From: Bog-473 sp963730785
GTDB taxonomy: Bacteria; Actinomycetota; Acidimicrobiia; Acidimicrobiales; RAAP-2
Direction: 5' to 3'
Assembly: GCA_963730785.1 (NCBI GenBank)
Contig: CAVSTF010000016.1
Coordinates: forward strand, 124,001 to 188,000
DNA: 64,000 bases
In this document: positions 46,658 through 55,858 of the stretch, in pieces
Numbering within the stretch: the stretch's first letter is position 1
Layout: each line of letters begins with the position of its first letter
Translations under genes and position numbers: made by a program
The notes under the pieces: generated by a model
Databases searched by the model: none
What the model saw: the letters and a program-made list of their open reading frames with translations, nothing else
What the model was told of the DNA's origin: nothing

Positions 46658-47539
46658 GTGACTCAAGGGCGCCCCGTCACCACCGAAAAGAAACGCTCCA
46701 CGGACATAGTGCCGATTCGAATTCCCGCCGAAACGACTGAACCGGTGCCCGATCCTCGACTTTCCGATGTCGATGAGTGGGGCCGCTCGGAGAAGACCCG
46801 GGCTCTCGTCCGTGCCCTGTACGAACCGATCTATTCCAAGTGGTTTCGAGCGGAATGGGAAGGCTTGGAGAAGATCCCGACCGATGGGGGCGCCCTGTTG
46901 GTCGCCAATCATGCCGGCGCCATCCCGTCCGATGCCCCGGTGATCATGCATGGCATTGAGAAGGAACTTGAGCGCCCGGTCTACGGGATGGCCGACTATT
47001 TCTTCCGCACGGTCCCGGTCGTGGGCACGCTGTGGGCGCGGGCCGGGGGCGTTTCAGCCCGTCCGGGCAACGCCTACCGACTCCTCAAAGAACAGCAGCA
47101 GTTGGCGCTCGTCTTCCCCGAAGGCACCAAGGGACCCTCCAAGTCGTTCACCGATCGATACCAGTTGCGTCGGTTCGGCCGTGGGGGCTTCGTTGAGATC
47201 GCCATGCGGGCGGGGGTGCCCATCGTCCCCATCGCTGTCATTGGATCGGAAGAAGCCATGCCGGTGGTGTGGCGACTGCCCACCGTGGCCAAGGCGCTGG
47301 GTCTCCCCTACTTTCCGATCACGGCCAACTTGCTGACCATGGGGCCGCTGGGCATCGTCATGCCGTTCCCGGCCAAGTTCAAACTGCGCGTACTTGACCC
47401 GGTGTACTTCGACGTCCCGGCCGACCAGGAGCGCTACTCGAAGAGTCGGGTGATGGAAGAGGCCGAGCACATCCGGGCCAACTTGCAGGAGAACGTGTAC
47501 GACATGCTGCGCGACCGTCGCAGCGTCTGGTTCGGATAA
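46658..47539 (+). CDS. lysophospholipid acyltransferase (LPLAT) family
   Basis: 293 residues. NHAGAIPSDAPV is the H-x-D-type catalytic motif in the spacing seen in actinobacterial LPLATs. FPEGTKGPSKSF is the substrate-binding motif and AMRAGVPIVPIAVIGSEEAM the third block. The N-terminal 45 residues are charged and unstructured. It would acylate a glycerophospholipid, or an envelope glycolipid such as a PIM-like lipid. The start is a GTG. The epimerase gene begins 2 bases after its stop; the same pairing exists in mycobacteria (Rv0501/Rv0502 region, from memory). Confidence 0.85.
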   Translation: MTQGRPVTTEKKRSTDIVPIRIPAETTEPVPDPRLSDVDEWGRSEKTRALVRALYEPIYSKWFRAEWEGLEKIPTDGGALLVANHAGAIPSDAPVIMHGIEKELERPVYGMADYFFRTVPVVGTLWARAGGVSARPGNAYRLLKEQQQLALVFPEGTKGPSKSFTDRYQLRRFGRGGFVEIAMRAGVPIVPIAVIGSEEAMPVVWRLPTVAKALGLPYFPITANLLTMGPLGIVMPFPAKFKLRVLDPVYFDVPADQERYSKSRVMEEAEHIRANLQENVYDMLRDRRSVWFG

Positions 47540-47541
47540 CC

Positions 47542-48579
47542 GTGGCTCGGCGGGTACTGGTCACTGGAGCCGACACCTTTTGGGGTGGGCGGATGATCCA
47601 AGCCCTCGAAGGCGACCCGAGCATGGACGTCATCCTCGGCATGGGCGCCAAAATGCCGTCGGTGCCGTTCGAGCGGGCTGAGTTCGTCCGTACCGACCAG
47701 AACTACTCCATCCTCAATCGGATTGTGAAGGCGACCCAGGTCGACACCATCCTCCACACCTTCATGATCACCAACTCGGCCACCCTGTCGAACCGGGCCA
47801 TGCACGAGATCAATGTCATCGGGACGATGAACCTGCTCGCCGCGGCCGGCGCGCCAGGATCGACGGTGCGCCACATTGTGGTGAAGTCCTCCACCCTTGT
47901 CTACGGCTCATCGGCCAGCGATCCCAGCACCTTCCATGAGGACACGCCTCGGACCAGTCCGGCCCGCAACAGCGTGGAGCGAGCCCTCATTGAAGCCGAG
48001 GGCCTCGTGCGCGACTTCTCTGAGGACAACCCCTCAACCCTGGTGACGGTCCTCCGCTTTGCCAACGTCTTGGGCACTCACCTGACCACACCGATCAGCC
48101 GCAACCTGTCCCGGCCGGTCTGCCCTTCCATTTTTGGCTACGACCCCATGTTGCAGTTCGTCGAGCAAGACGACGTGGTCCGGGCCCTCCTCCATGTGAC
48201 CCGAGGCAGCATTCCCGGTCTCTACAACGTGGCCGGGGACGGACGACTGCCCTGGAGCGAAGTGGCCAGCATCTGTGGAACCCGGCTGGTCCCGCTGTCA
48301 CCGTTCAGCCCGCTGAAGATCCGACCACTCTCGAGGCTGTTCGACCTGCCCCCCGAACTCGAGGACCTCCTGCGTTACGGGCGTGGCGTCGACACCCGGC
48401 GACTGGCCGCAACCGGATTCGAGTACACGGCTACCAGTGCCGGGGCGGTACAGAGTTTCATTAAGGCGTTGCGCCTGCGCCGCAGCTCGGGCAAGACGCC
48501 CAGCTCGTACACCTACGAACACGACGTGGAGCAGTTCTTCCGGCACTCACCTTCGGTGACCGGCGCGCCGGACCGCTAA
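47542..48579 (+). CDS. NAD-dependent epimerase-like protein with degenerate active site
   Basis: 345 residues, extended-SDR fold: VLVTGADTFWGGRMIQ is the cofactor loop (one Gly altered), HTFMITNSATLSNRAMHE and VVKSSTLVYGSSAS give strand five with the catalytic Ser/Thr. The usual Tyr-x3-Lys is replaced by NSVERALIEAE, so classic epimerase chemistry is doubtful. FRFANVLG-like VLRFANVLG and LQFVEQDDVVRALLHV follow. It is translationally adjacent to the LPLAT gene, suggesting a shared lipid-modification role. GTG start. Confidence 0.83.
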   Translation: MARRVLVTGADTFWGGRMIQALEGDPSMDVILGMGAKMPSVPFERAEFVRTDQNYSILNRIVKATQVDTILHTFMITNSATLSNRAMHEINVIGTMNLLAAAGAPGSTVRHIVVKSSTLVYGSSASDPSTFHEDTPRTSPARNSVERALIEAEGLVRDFSEDNPSTLVTVLRFANVLGTHLTTPISRNLSRPVCPSIFGYDPMLQFVEQDDVVRALLHVTRGSIPGLYNVAGDGRLPWSEVASICGTRLVPLSPFSPLKIRPLSRLFDLPPELEDLLRYGRGVDTRRLAATGFEYTATSAGAVQSFIKALRLRRSSGKTPSSYTYEHDVEQFFRHSPSVTGAPDR

Positions 48580-48583
48580 CGGC

Positions 48584-49204
48584 TCAGTCGTTCAACCACT
48601 CCGTCACCAGGTCGGCCTCGCGGACCGCCCACTCCTCCGATGTCATGGCGTAGCGGGCATGGTCTTCCCAGACCCCGTCGATCTCAAGAAAGCGCTCGGC
48701 CACGCCCTCCATCCGGATGCCCAACTTCTCCACCACGCGGCGGCTGGCACTGTTCCGCGGGATGATGGAGATCTCCACCCGGTGCAGTGAAATCGCTTCA
48801 AAGGCGAAGCGCAGGGTGACGACCACCGCTTCTGGGACAATGCCGCGACCGGCCAACGACTCGTCCACCCAGTAGCCGATGAACGCACTCTGAAACGGAC
48901 CGCGCTGAATTGACGACAGCGTCACTTCACCGGCAAAACGCTCACCGACGAAGATGCCGAAGCCGTAACCGGTTCCGAGGTGTCGCTCCCGCTCGCGAAT
49001 ACCGCAGCGAGCGGCGAAACTGGGCCGGTCTTCTGACGGCAGCGGTGCCCCCTTCGGGCGCGGCTCCCAACGAAGGAGCCATGAGGCACACCGGGTGCGC
49101 ACTTCATGCCACTCGTCGAAGTCATGCTCGGTCAGGGGTCGCAACATGACCCGTTGACCACGCAGCTCCAAAGGAGCATGCCGCGAGGTTCTGGCCGCAC
49201 TCAT
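48584..49204 (-). CDS. GNAT acetyltransferase, RimJ/RimL-like
   Basis: 206 residues from the ATG at 49204, which overlaps the aminotransferase stop (ATGA). LRGQRVMLRPLTEHDFDEW, FVGERFAGEVTLSSIQR and FIGYWVDESLAGRGIVPEAV (the acetyl-CoA loop), then LHRVEISIIPRNSASRRVV define a RimJ-type N-acetyltransferase. It may acetylate a ribosomal protein or a small amine. It is co-transcribed with the aminotransferase. The exact acceptor is unknown. Confidence 0.88.
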   Translation of the reverse strand: MSAARTSRHAPLELRGQRVMLRPLTEHDFDEWHEVRTRCASWLLRWEPRPKGAPLPSEDRPSFAARCGIRERERHLGTGYGFGIFVGERFAGEVTLSSIQRGPFQSAFIGYWVDESLAGRGIVPEAVVVTLRFAFEAISLHRVEISIIPRNSASRRVVEKLGIRMEGVAERFLEIDGVWEDHARYAMTSEEWAVREADLVTEWLND

Positions 49205-50289
49205 CGTTCGAGTACCTCTTTCATCGCTCCCAACAACGTCACCACGTTGCGGGGACGGGCAGTGTGCCCCATGCAACCGATTCGCCACACCTGGCCAGCC
49301 AACTGACCGGCACCGGCGCCAATTTCAATGCCATATCGTTGCAGCAACTGGCGCCTGACATCCGCCTCATCCACGCCGGGTGGCACCCGAACCGTGGTCA
49401 GTTGCGGCAAGCGGTGAGTGGACTCGGCAAACAGTTCGAGCCCGAGTGCCTCCAGTCCGTTTTGCAATTGCAGGCCGCACGCCGCGTGGCGCTCCCGGGC
49501 CTCGGCAATCCCCTCGCACAAGATGGCGCCCAGACCCGCATGGAGCGCGCCCACCATGGTGACCGGCGCCGTGTGGTGGTACACACGTCCGCCCTCACGG
49601 CCACCATCGACATAACGCGACAACAGATTGAGATCGAGATACCAACTCGATGGTCGCTCCACCAGACGAGCCCGCGCCCGATCGGACACGGTCAGCGGCG
49701 ACAGACCCGGTGGAACACCCAGACATTTCTGGGTGCCGCTGTAGACGATGTCGATGTTCCAGTCATCGACCTTCACTTCGATGCCGCCCAGTGAGGTCAC
49801 CATGTCGACCACCAGGAGTGCATCTCCCTTGCCCTGGCCGATGGGCGCAATGTCATTGCGAATCCCGGTGGACGTCTCGGCATGGACCACCGCAATGATC
49901 GCCGGAGAAGGATGGGCGGTCAGCAAGGCCTCCGAATCGATGGCGGTTCCCCACGGGACATCAACCCGAATTACCTCAGCCCCGGCTCGCGAAGCCACCT
50001 CGCACATTCGCTCGCCGAAGACCCCGTTGACACCCACAACCACCACGTCACCGGGATGCACGAAGTTGACGAACGATGCCTCCATGCCAGCCGAACCGGT
50101 GCCGCTCACGGGCAGCGTCAGCGCATTGCCAGTCGCGAAAACTTGACGGAGACGATCGTTGGTCTCGTCCAGCAACGCCAGAAATTCCGGATCGAGGTGG
50201 CCCAGGACCGGCCGACCCAGGGCCAGGGTTACCTCCGGGTAAGGATTGGACGGGCCCGGTCCCATGAGCAGTCGATCGGAAATCGGCAT
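49201..50289 (-). CDS. class V aminotransferase, serine/alanine-glyoxylate type
   Basis: PLP enzyme of 362 residues. LLMGPGPSNPYPEV starts the fold, LPVSGTGSAGMEASF binds the cofactor phosphate, VVHAETSTGIRNDI and LLVVDMVTSLGGIEV contain the PLP-ring Asp, and VYSGTQKCLGVPPGLSP the Schiff-base lysine. The C-terminal RVPPGVDEADVRRQLLQRY is normal. The family transfers amino groups between serine or alanine and glyoxylate, or acts in purine degradation (PucG). The choice cannot be made here. It is followed by the GNAT gene. Confidence 0.9.
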   Translation of the reverse strand: MPISDRLLMGPGPSNPYPEVTLALGRPVLGHLDPEFLALLDETNDRLRQVFATGNALTLPVSGTGSAGMEASFVNFVHPGDVVVVGVNGVFGERMCEVASRAGAEVIRVDVPWGTAIDSEALLTAHPSPAIIAVVHAETSTGIRNDIAPIGQGKGDALLVVDMVTSLGGIEVKVDDWNIDIVYSGTQKCLGVPPGLSPLTVSDRARARLVERPSSWYLDLNLLSRYVDGGREGGRVYHHTAPVTMVGALHAGLGAILCEGIAEARERHAACGLQLQNGLEALGLELFAESTHRLPQLTTVRVPPGVDEADVRRQLLQRYGIEIGAGAGQLAGQVWRIGCMGHTARPRNVVTLLGAMKEVLER

Positions 50290-50366
50290 CCGCGCATCGT
50301 GACAGGTCCACGCTCACCTGCGCCAACGCGGTCGTCCTGCGGTCGAAGCAGGGGTAGATTGCCTGC

Positions 50367-52094
50367 GTGGAACGGGTGCTCTTTGCTCCGCGGGAGCTTC
50401 CTCCGTTACCGCCAGACGTAGCGGAAGATCCCTCGCCATTCTCCGCCTGGGTGACAGCCCGGGAGACCGAACGCACCCGCCTCTTTCGAGACGTTCCGGG
50501 CGAGACCCTGCAGTTGCTGATGCTCATCGCCGGCGAACCCCCGCCGGAGACCGTGGACACCCTGCGGAGCCTGCAACAGCAGCTCAGTAGTCGGTGGAAC
50601 CTGCACGTCGTCCTCCCGGCTGCCGCCCAATCCGACTTCACGGCCTTACTGACCGTGTCTGGACTCCAGAAGTCCAGTCGTCGGGTGCAGACCCATACTT
50701 CTGAGGCGATCGAGTTCGACCAACTGCTGGCGGCCGGACTGGCCACCTGTCAGTCCGCATTTGTGGGTGTGATCTATCCCGGGGATGTCTGGGCTCCGGA
50801 CGCGGTCGGGATGTTGCTGAATAGCCTCGCTCCCGACGGTGCCGTCTACGGGGATGAGGATGTCCTCATCCCCAGCGGATCGCACAGTGGTCCCAGACTC
50901 AAACCGGCCTATTCGAGCGACTTCCTCCTCTCCACCTCCTACGTGGGTCGCCCGCTGGCCTTTGGTCCAACGGTGCAGCAACGGCTCTCCGACAACCTCA
51001 CGGATTCACCCGTACGCAACGAACACGACCTGGCTATCCGGGTCTGTGAATTCGCCCACCACGTCGACCACATCGCTGAAGTGCTCTGCCATCGGATGGC
51101 GTCAGCCATAACGGCCGAAGGTCCAGTCTCCTTTGAGAGCAGTCACATCACCGCCGCCTTGCAGCGTCGAGGCGAATCGGGCGTCGTGCATCCGGGGCCA
51201 GCGATCGGTACCTTCAAGGTGTCCCGCCACGCGGCGGCCACCCGGGCCAGCATCATCATTCCCTTTCGCGACGAACCTCGGTTCCTGAGGGACTGCATCG
51301 ATTCCGTCGACGCCACCAAGGGCACTCAAGAGGTGGAATTCGTGCTCATCGACAACGGATCGGTACAACCGGAGACGGCCACCCTGCTCGATCGACTCGG
51401 GGCTCGCAGTGACGTGCACATCATTAAGGATGCTCGGCCCTTCAACTGGGCCGCGCTGAACAACCTGGGAGCCGAAACGGCAACCGGCGAGATTTTGGTC
51501 TTTCTGAACAACGACATTGAAGCTCGGGACGACGGTTGGCTGAGCACCTTGTGTGCGCAAGCCCAACGACCTTCCATCGGCGCAGTGGGAGCCCGCTTGA
51601 TCTATCCCGATGGCCGCCTGCAGCACTGCGGGGTCGTGATTGGGCTGGGTGGCGCCGCTGGGCACACCTTGGTGGGACTTCAGGCGAATCAAACCGGCTA
51701 TCTCCACATGGCCGCCGTGACTCGTGAGTGTGCCGCCGTGACCGGCGCCTGTCTGGCCACCCGCCGAGAAGTGTTCAGCGCACTCTCGGGCTTCGATGCA
51801 TCACTCGGAGTGGATCTCAATGACATCGACTATTGCCTCCGAGCTCAGCTCAGCGGGTGGCACGTCCTGGTGGACCCCAGCGTCGAGTTGGTCCACTACG
51901 AATCGCCGAGCCGGGGCACCGCAGGCGACACCAAAGACATTGCCCATTTCATCGATCGGTGGGAAGGTTCGATCCGAGCGGGTGATCCCTACTTGAACGC
52001 CAACCTGACTCGTGCTGACGCAACCTGTCGACTGCGTGGTCCCAATGAAGAAGGGTGGTGGCAACAATGGCGACTGAACCTCCGCAGCACGTAG
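50367..52094 (+). CDS. GT2 glycosyltransferase with N-terminal extension
   Basis: 575 residues. The first 285 residues contain a degenerate GT-A-like unit (LQLLMLIAGEPPPETVDTL, GVIYPGDVWAPDAVGMLLN, YGDEDVLIPSGSHSGPRLKP). The second half is a complete family 2 glycosyltransferase: ASIIIPFRDEPRFLRDCID, FVLIDNGSVQPETATLL, FNWAALNNLGAETATGEILV, FLNNDIEARDD (DxD), GGAAGHTLVG and GVDLNDIDYCLRAQLSG. This matches rhamnosyl/O-antigen-type transferases. GTG start. It is the first of three overlapping genes, probably for a surface glycan. Confidence 0.87.
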   Translation: MERVLFAPRELPPLPPDVAEDPSPFSAWVTARETERTRLFRDVPGETLQLLMLIAGEPPPETVDTLRSLQQQLSSRWNLHVVLPAAAQSDFTALLTVSGLQKSSRRVQTHTSEAIEFDQLLAAGLATCQSAFVGVIYPGDVWAPDAVGMLLNSLAPDGAVYGDEDVLIPSGSHSGPRLKPAYSSDFLLSTSYVGRPLAFGPTVQQRLSDNLTDSPVRNEHDLAIRVCEFAHHVDHIAEVLCHRMASAITAEGPVSFESSHITAALQRRGESGVVHPGPAIGTFKVSRHAAATRASIIIPFRDEPRFLRDCIDSVDATKGTQEVEFVLIDNGSVQPETATLLDRLGARSDVHIIKDARPFNWAALNNLGAETATGEILVFLNNDIEARDDGWLSTLCAQAQRPSIGAVGARLIYPDGRLQHCGVVIGLGGAAGHTLVGLQANQTGYLHMAAVTRECAAVTGACLATRREVFSALSGFDASLGVDLNDIDYCLRAQLSGWHVLVDPSVELVHYESPSRGTAGDTKDIAHFIDRWEGSIRAGDPYLNANLTRADATCRLRGPNEEGWWQQWRLNLRST

Positions 52095-52480
52095 CCCCAC
52101 CAATGCTGCTGACCCGGCCAGCCGATGCGCCACCGGCGCTGGAGCCGCTGCGCGGGACTGAGGTCATTCGATCGCTCCACTTGGATTGGGCCCGCCTCCA
52201 TGGCGCACCGCCGGGCCCAGCGACGCTATGGCAACGCCTGCTGCGCAAGGTCCGTCGAAGCCTGCCCTTCGGAGCGGCCGACCGCGAACTCATTGGTGCA
52301 CTCATTCGAGGGGTCGACCTGATTGCGGCCCGGTGCGATGAGATGGCAGACCGACTGGCCACCACCGAAACGTTGACGTCCGAAGTCACTCGATCTTTCG
52401 GGCAGGACATCACGCACCTCCGGGCCGACCTCATGACCCTGCAGGCTGCCCTGGCCCACGCGGCGCAACCAGATCGGTGA
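52067..52480 (+). CDS. hypothetical protein with coiled coil
   Basis: 137 residues from the ATG at 52067, which overlaps the upstream glycosyltransferase by 28 bases. The N-terminus is Pro-rich; WARLHGAPPGPATLWQRLLR and KVRRSLPFGAADRELIGALI are followed by a coiled coil (LIAARCDEMADRLATTETL and DITHLRADLMTLQAAL). No known domain. Similar short proteins with a basic amphipathic stretch and coiled coil accompany glycosyltransferases in some glycan loci; a scaffolding role is a guess. The stop overlaps the next gene (GTGA). Confidence 0.65.
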   Translation: MATEPPQHVAPPMLLTRPADAPPALEPLRGTEVIRSLHLDWARLHGAPPGPATLWQRLLRKVRRSLPFGAADRELIGALIRGVDLIAARCDEMADRLATTETLTSEVTRSFGQDITHLRADLMTLQAALAHAAQPDR

Positions 52481-53436
52481 GCCAGTCTCCGGTCGTTCTC
52501 TGCAGCCGTACCTGGTCGGAACGAAGTTCCGAACTTGCCTATGCCATCCGCGCCATCGCCGGTGCTGCCTCACGTGGTGGGCCGATCGCCGTCTGTGTGC
52601 CAGGCCCGACCGGTCATCCCGAGGCCGACGGAGCCTTTGATCTCGTCCCCGTGGGGGTCGATCCATCAGGTGGATGGCCGCGTCAGCCCGATGTCACCAA
52701 CCTCAACTCGCCCAATGAGGCCGTCGTTGTCATGGATGTTGATGAACCCGGCATTGAGCCGTTGCTCGCATTGCTCCCGCACTCCGGCCGCCGATTTGCG
52801 CTCTCCGGTGAGGTCGACGGCACGCAGCCCCTCAAGACGGTGGCCTTGGAGACGGACCGGGACGAGCACTTCATTGGGCTGCACGTGCCCATCAATCCCC
52901 TGGCCGCCACTCACCGTCACAACGGATTCGGGTTTGTCGATTACGTGCTCCTGCTGTCTGGACGAAGCGGCAACCATGAGGTCCCACCCGACGAAGTGGC
53001 GTGGGTGACGGCCGGCTTTCCCGACGCTGACGTGGTGGTGATCGAAAACGGGATCGCCTCAGTGTGGAAGGGCCGGGCACTCCGGGGGTCAACGGCCGTC
53101 GATACCCGTACCGACCTCTGGCGACTCATCGCTCACGCCCGGATGTGCATCGACCTCTCGCCCGGGGCCACGTTGGCCAAGGAGTGCATCGAGTCGCTGC
53201 GCTACGGCACCCCGATCCTGGTGCCAAACAACGCCGCTGCCGCGGCGGTCCATGCCCAGTCCGGGGGTGGATTCACCTATGAGTCGATGGGGCAACTGGT
53301 GCAGCGCGTGACGCAGCTTCTCGACGACAGCATCCGACAGACTCTTTCTGATGCCGGGCGTCGGTACGCCGACAACACCTACGGCGATCCGATTGCCTTC
53401 ACCGAGCGGGTGTCGGAAGTGCTCCACGCTCCGTGA
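52477..53436 (+). CDS. GT4-like (GT-B) glycosyltransferase, degenerate
   Basis: 319 residues from a GTG. LCSRTWSERSSELAYAIRAI opens the protein. The C-terminal half ARMCIDLSPGATLAKECIES followed by LRYGTPILVPNNAAAAAVH resembles the donor-binding helix of GT4 enzymes, with an E-x-x-x-x-G-T-P pattern, then FTYESMGQLVQRVTQLL and a closing helix. N-terminal sugar-binding features are weak, so it may be catalytically limited. Its 3' end overlaps the convergent TrmH gene by 38 bases. Confidence 0.7.
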   Translation: MSQSPVVLCSRTWSERSSELAYAIRAIAGAASRGGPIAVCVPGPTGHPEADGAFDLVPVGVDPSGGWPRQPDVTNLNSPNEAVVVMDVDEPGIEPLLALLPHSGRRFALSGEVDGTQPLKTVALETDRDEHFIGLHVPINPLAATHRHNGFGFVDYVLLLSGRSGNHEVPPDEVAWVTAGFPDADVVVIENGIASVWKGRALRGSTAVDTRTDLWRLIAHARMCIDLSPGATLAKECIESLRYGTPILVPNNAAAAAVHAQSGGGFTYESMGQLVQRVTQLLDDSIRQTLSDAGRRYADNTYGDPIAFTERVSEVLHAP

Positions 53437-54205
53437 CGACCTGACGCCGTCGGATCTCAAAGAAGACGACCGCAGCGGCGGCCGCCACATTGAGCGATTC
53501 CACGCCATCAGCCATCGGAATGCGGACCGACGTCGAGACAAACGGTTTTACGTCCTCGGAGAGACCGGCGTGCTCGCTACCCAAGACGAGAGCCGTTCGG
53601 CTGGAGAATTCGGCCTCCCACAGATCCACCTCACCATCGGAGTCCAACTCCATCAGTGAGAATCCGTTGTCTTTCAGCGACTGAGCGGCTTCGGCCGCCG
53701 TGCGCACTCGCACCAACGGGGCCCGAAAGGCCAATCCCGCGGATGCCTTGATGGTCAACGGCCCCAGGTCGGCGACCCCACGGGTCGGCACAACCACCCC
53801 GTCAATGCCACCCGCTACGGCCGATCGGATGATCATCCCAACGTTGGCCGGCGTCGTAATCCCGTCGAGCAGCACACTGGTGACGGACAGTTGCCGGGAC
53901 ACCGCACCCAGCCACTGCTCGAGCGATGCCTTGTTGGGCGTCTCGATGTCGGCCGCAATCCCCTGGTGCTGCTTGCCGGTGCCACTGATGCGCGTCACCC
54001 GGTCCCGAGTCACCACCTGGACCGATATGCCTCGTCGAGACGCACCGGCTTCGATCTGCCGCAGGATGGGGCGCGACACATCTGAGGCGACGAACACCTG
54101 GGCCACCGTCAGTGAGTCGTCTGCCAACGCCTCCAGCACAGGGTTGCGCCCAAACACGGTGAGATAGCGCTCTCGGGGTGATCGCGAGTCCGCAATTTCC
54201 GGCAC
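53399..54205 (-). CDS. TrmH/SpoU-family RNA 2'-O-methyltransferase
   Basis: 268 residues. The N-terminal RNA-binding part has YLTVFGRNPVLEALADDSL and KQHQGIAADIE. The SPOUT knot has motif 1 VLLDGITTPANVGMIIRSA (with N and R), motif 2 ALVLGSEHAGLS, and motif 3 IPMADGVESLNVAAAAAV. It methylates a ribose in rRNA or tRNA with S-adenosylmethionine; the site is not predictable. GTG start. It is followed by an HAD phosphatase gene going the same way upstream. Confidence 0.9.
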   Translation of the reverse strand: MPEIADSRSPRERYLTVFGRNPVLEALADDSLTVAQVFVASDVSRPILRQIEAGASRRGISVQVVTRDRVTRISGTGKQHQGIAADIETPNKASLEQWLGAVSRQLSVTSVLLDGITTPANVGMIIRSAVAGGIDGVVVPTRGVADLGPLTIKASAGLAFRAPLVRVRTAAEAAQSLKDNGFSLMELDSDGEVDLWEAEFSSRTALVLGSEHAGLSEDVKPFVSTSVRIPMADGVESLNVAAAAAVVFFEIRRRQVVTERGALPTPAR

Positions 54206-54223
54206 GCCTCAGCGTAACTTCGC

Positions 54224-54877
54224 TCAGCTGCCAGCGAACAATGCTGGCAGCTCGCTCATGTGATCAAACAGAACGACACCCGGCAAGGCCAGCCTCGTGC
54301 GCTCGGTGACGCCTCCCGCAAATCCGAACACGGTCATGCCCGCGGCCAGGGCCGCTCTAACCCCAGAAACGCTGTCCTCCACCACGACGCAGGATCCCGC
54401 AGGTACACCCATCCGATCAGCGGCGTGCAGGAAGATGTCTGGTGCTGGTTTGCCGTGTGCCACCTCGGACGCGCTGAAGATCCGCCCAGTGAAGCGCTCC
54501 GACAACCCGGTGAGTCCAAGTGTGAAAGCCATCCGTTCATGCGTTCCGCTGGAAGCCACGCAGTATGGGATGGACAGACCATCGAGCACGTCGACAATCC
54601 CATCGATGGCCACCAGGTCACGCCGGAAGATCTCTTCGTAGCGGTCCTCGAACTCGGACTGCCAATCCACCGCTCGGCCGAGATGCGTCTCAATCTCCTG
54701 ATGCATGTGGGCCGCCGTACGGCCGACGAATCGTTCGATGATGTCGGCCTCGGACAACGGCCAGCCGAGCCCCCGCAGGATGTCGGCTTCGGCCCGAACC
54801 GTCAGCCGCTCGGTGTCCACCAACACGCCGTCGCAGTCGAATATGACCAGGTCGAATTTATTGGGCACGGCGTGCAC
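54224..54877 (-). CDS. HAD-superfamily phosphatase/phosphoglucomutase-like
   Basis: About 218 residues. VIFDCDGVLVDTERL is motif I with both aspartates, CVASSGTHERM motif II, VAHGKPAPDIFLHAA the lysine motif III and CVVVEDSVSGVRAALAAG motif IV. The cap helices match beta-phosphoglucomutase or GS1-like phosphatases. I used the GTG at 54877 (VHAVPNKFDL); GTG 54868 and a longer frame to 54937 are options. It overlaps the kinase gene by 20 bases, indicating an operon. Confidence 0.86.
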   Translation of the reverse strand: MHAVPNKFDLVIFDCDGVLVDTERLTVRAEADILRGLGWPLSEADIIERFVGRTAAHMHQEIETHLGRAVDWQSEFEDRYEEIFRRDLVAIDGIVDVLDGLSIPYCVASSGTHERMAFTLGLTGLSERFTGRIFSASEVAHGKPAPDIFLHAADRMGVPAGSCVVVEDSVSGVRAALAAGMTVFGFAGGVTERTRLALPGVVLFDHMSELPALFAGS

Positions 54878-55750
54878 GCTGAACGGAGTCGGCCACGGAC
54901 CGGGCGTAGAGGTCAGCACGATGTCGCAACAGTTCAACCGTCAGGCGTGCCCCGAACGAGTTGAAGGCCATCACGCCAGCAAACTCGCTATCCCACATGA
55001 AGAGCTCGGCGGCATCCCACCACGAATGATGCTGATAGCCGCTCACCCGCTCCGTGTACGCCCGCAGGAACCGATCGGCGGCGACGACATCATCCACCAG
55101 AGCCAAGTTCGACCTGACGTGGGCAATCTCAGCTCCCCGAGGACCCCGGCAGGCCAGTGTCCAATCGACAATGCCAACGAGTTCGTCTTGTTCCCAAAGC
55201 AAGTTGCCCGGATGAAAGTCCCGATGGAGAAAGGTCGGCTCCCAAGTCGGTTCCGGCTCGGTCATCACGTTGACCAGCACTTTCCACGCTTCTTCATCCA
55301 TTGACCACTTGGGTATCCCAATCGATTCCTCATCGAACCAATGACGAAAATCCGGTAATTCAGGCGGTACAGACTGGCCATGGAGTGTGGCCAAGGGCAG
55401 TGCCAACGCATCGGGATTGGTGCCGTGAATGCGAGCTGACCCGGGCAGGTAGGTCATGAGAAGCGCTGGATAGCCCACGACGTCCGCCTTGGGATCGCTG
55501 CCCACCACCACTGGCACCAGGCCACCAAACACCTGCTGGGCCGCCGCAAGCGCAACGATCTCGTCACGTACGAGATTGGGGTGATGCTCGACCAACGCCT
55601 CGTTTAGATACCGACGCAACACCAGCAGTCGTCCATCGGCGTCGACCAGGCTCAGATCCGACACAATCCCGAACGTCAGCGACCGAACTTCCCTGACCTC
55701 CCGAGCACCCACCACGGACGCAATCCAGTCCCGGGAGGCATCGTCCACTG
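54858..55750 (-). CDS. APH-fold kinase (aminoglycoside phosphotransferase family), exon 2
   Basis: Main part (about 296 residues) of a phosphotransferase of the APH/choline-kinase family. RRYLNEALVEHHPNLVRDEI, LMTYLPGSARI, the catalytic loop FLHRDFHPGNLLW and the metal site LVGIVDWTLACRG are present; the end has LRHRADLYARSVADS. From 55748 it can start at an in-frame GTG (VDDASRDWIASVV), but upstream sequence is interrupted by a group II intron. Joining to the exon at 57706-57727 gives the start MTVRFSSAVDDASRDW in one frame. The target could be a small metabolite, sugar or antibiotic; nothing favours resistance. Confidence 0.82.
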
Positions 55751-55803
55751 GTAGTCAGGGGCGCAGTATCCGACGAGCGGATCTGTTTCCCCATCCCCCT
55801 TTC

Positions 55804-55836
55804 GATCTGTACGTGCGGTTTTCCCGCATACAGCTC
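55804..55836 (-). ncRNA. group II intron domain V
   Basis: A 33-base hairpin starting GAGCTGTATGCGG, loop GAAAA, returning CCGCACGTACAGATC. The catalytic AGC triad and the bulged CG of the 3' strand are present. One position in the lower stem is mismatched relative to the usual pairing. It is immediately downstream of the reverse transcriptase gene, as expected. Confidence 0.85.
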
Positions 55837-55858
55837 ACCGACGGTCTTCTTGACATGG

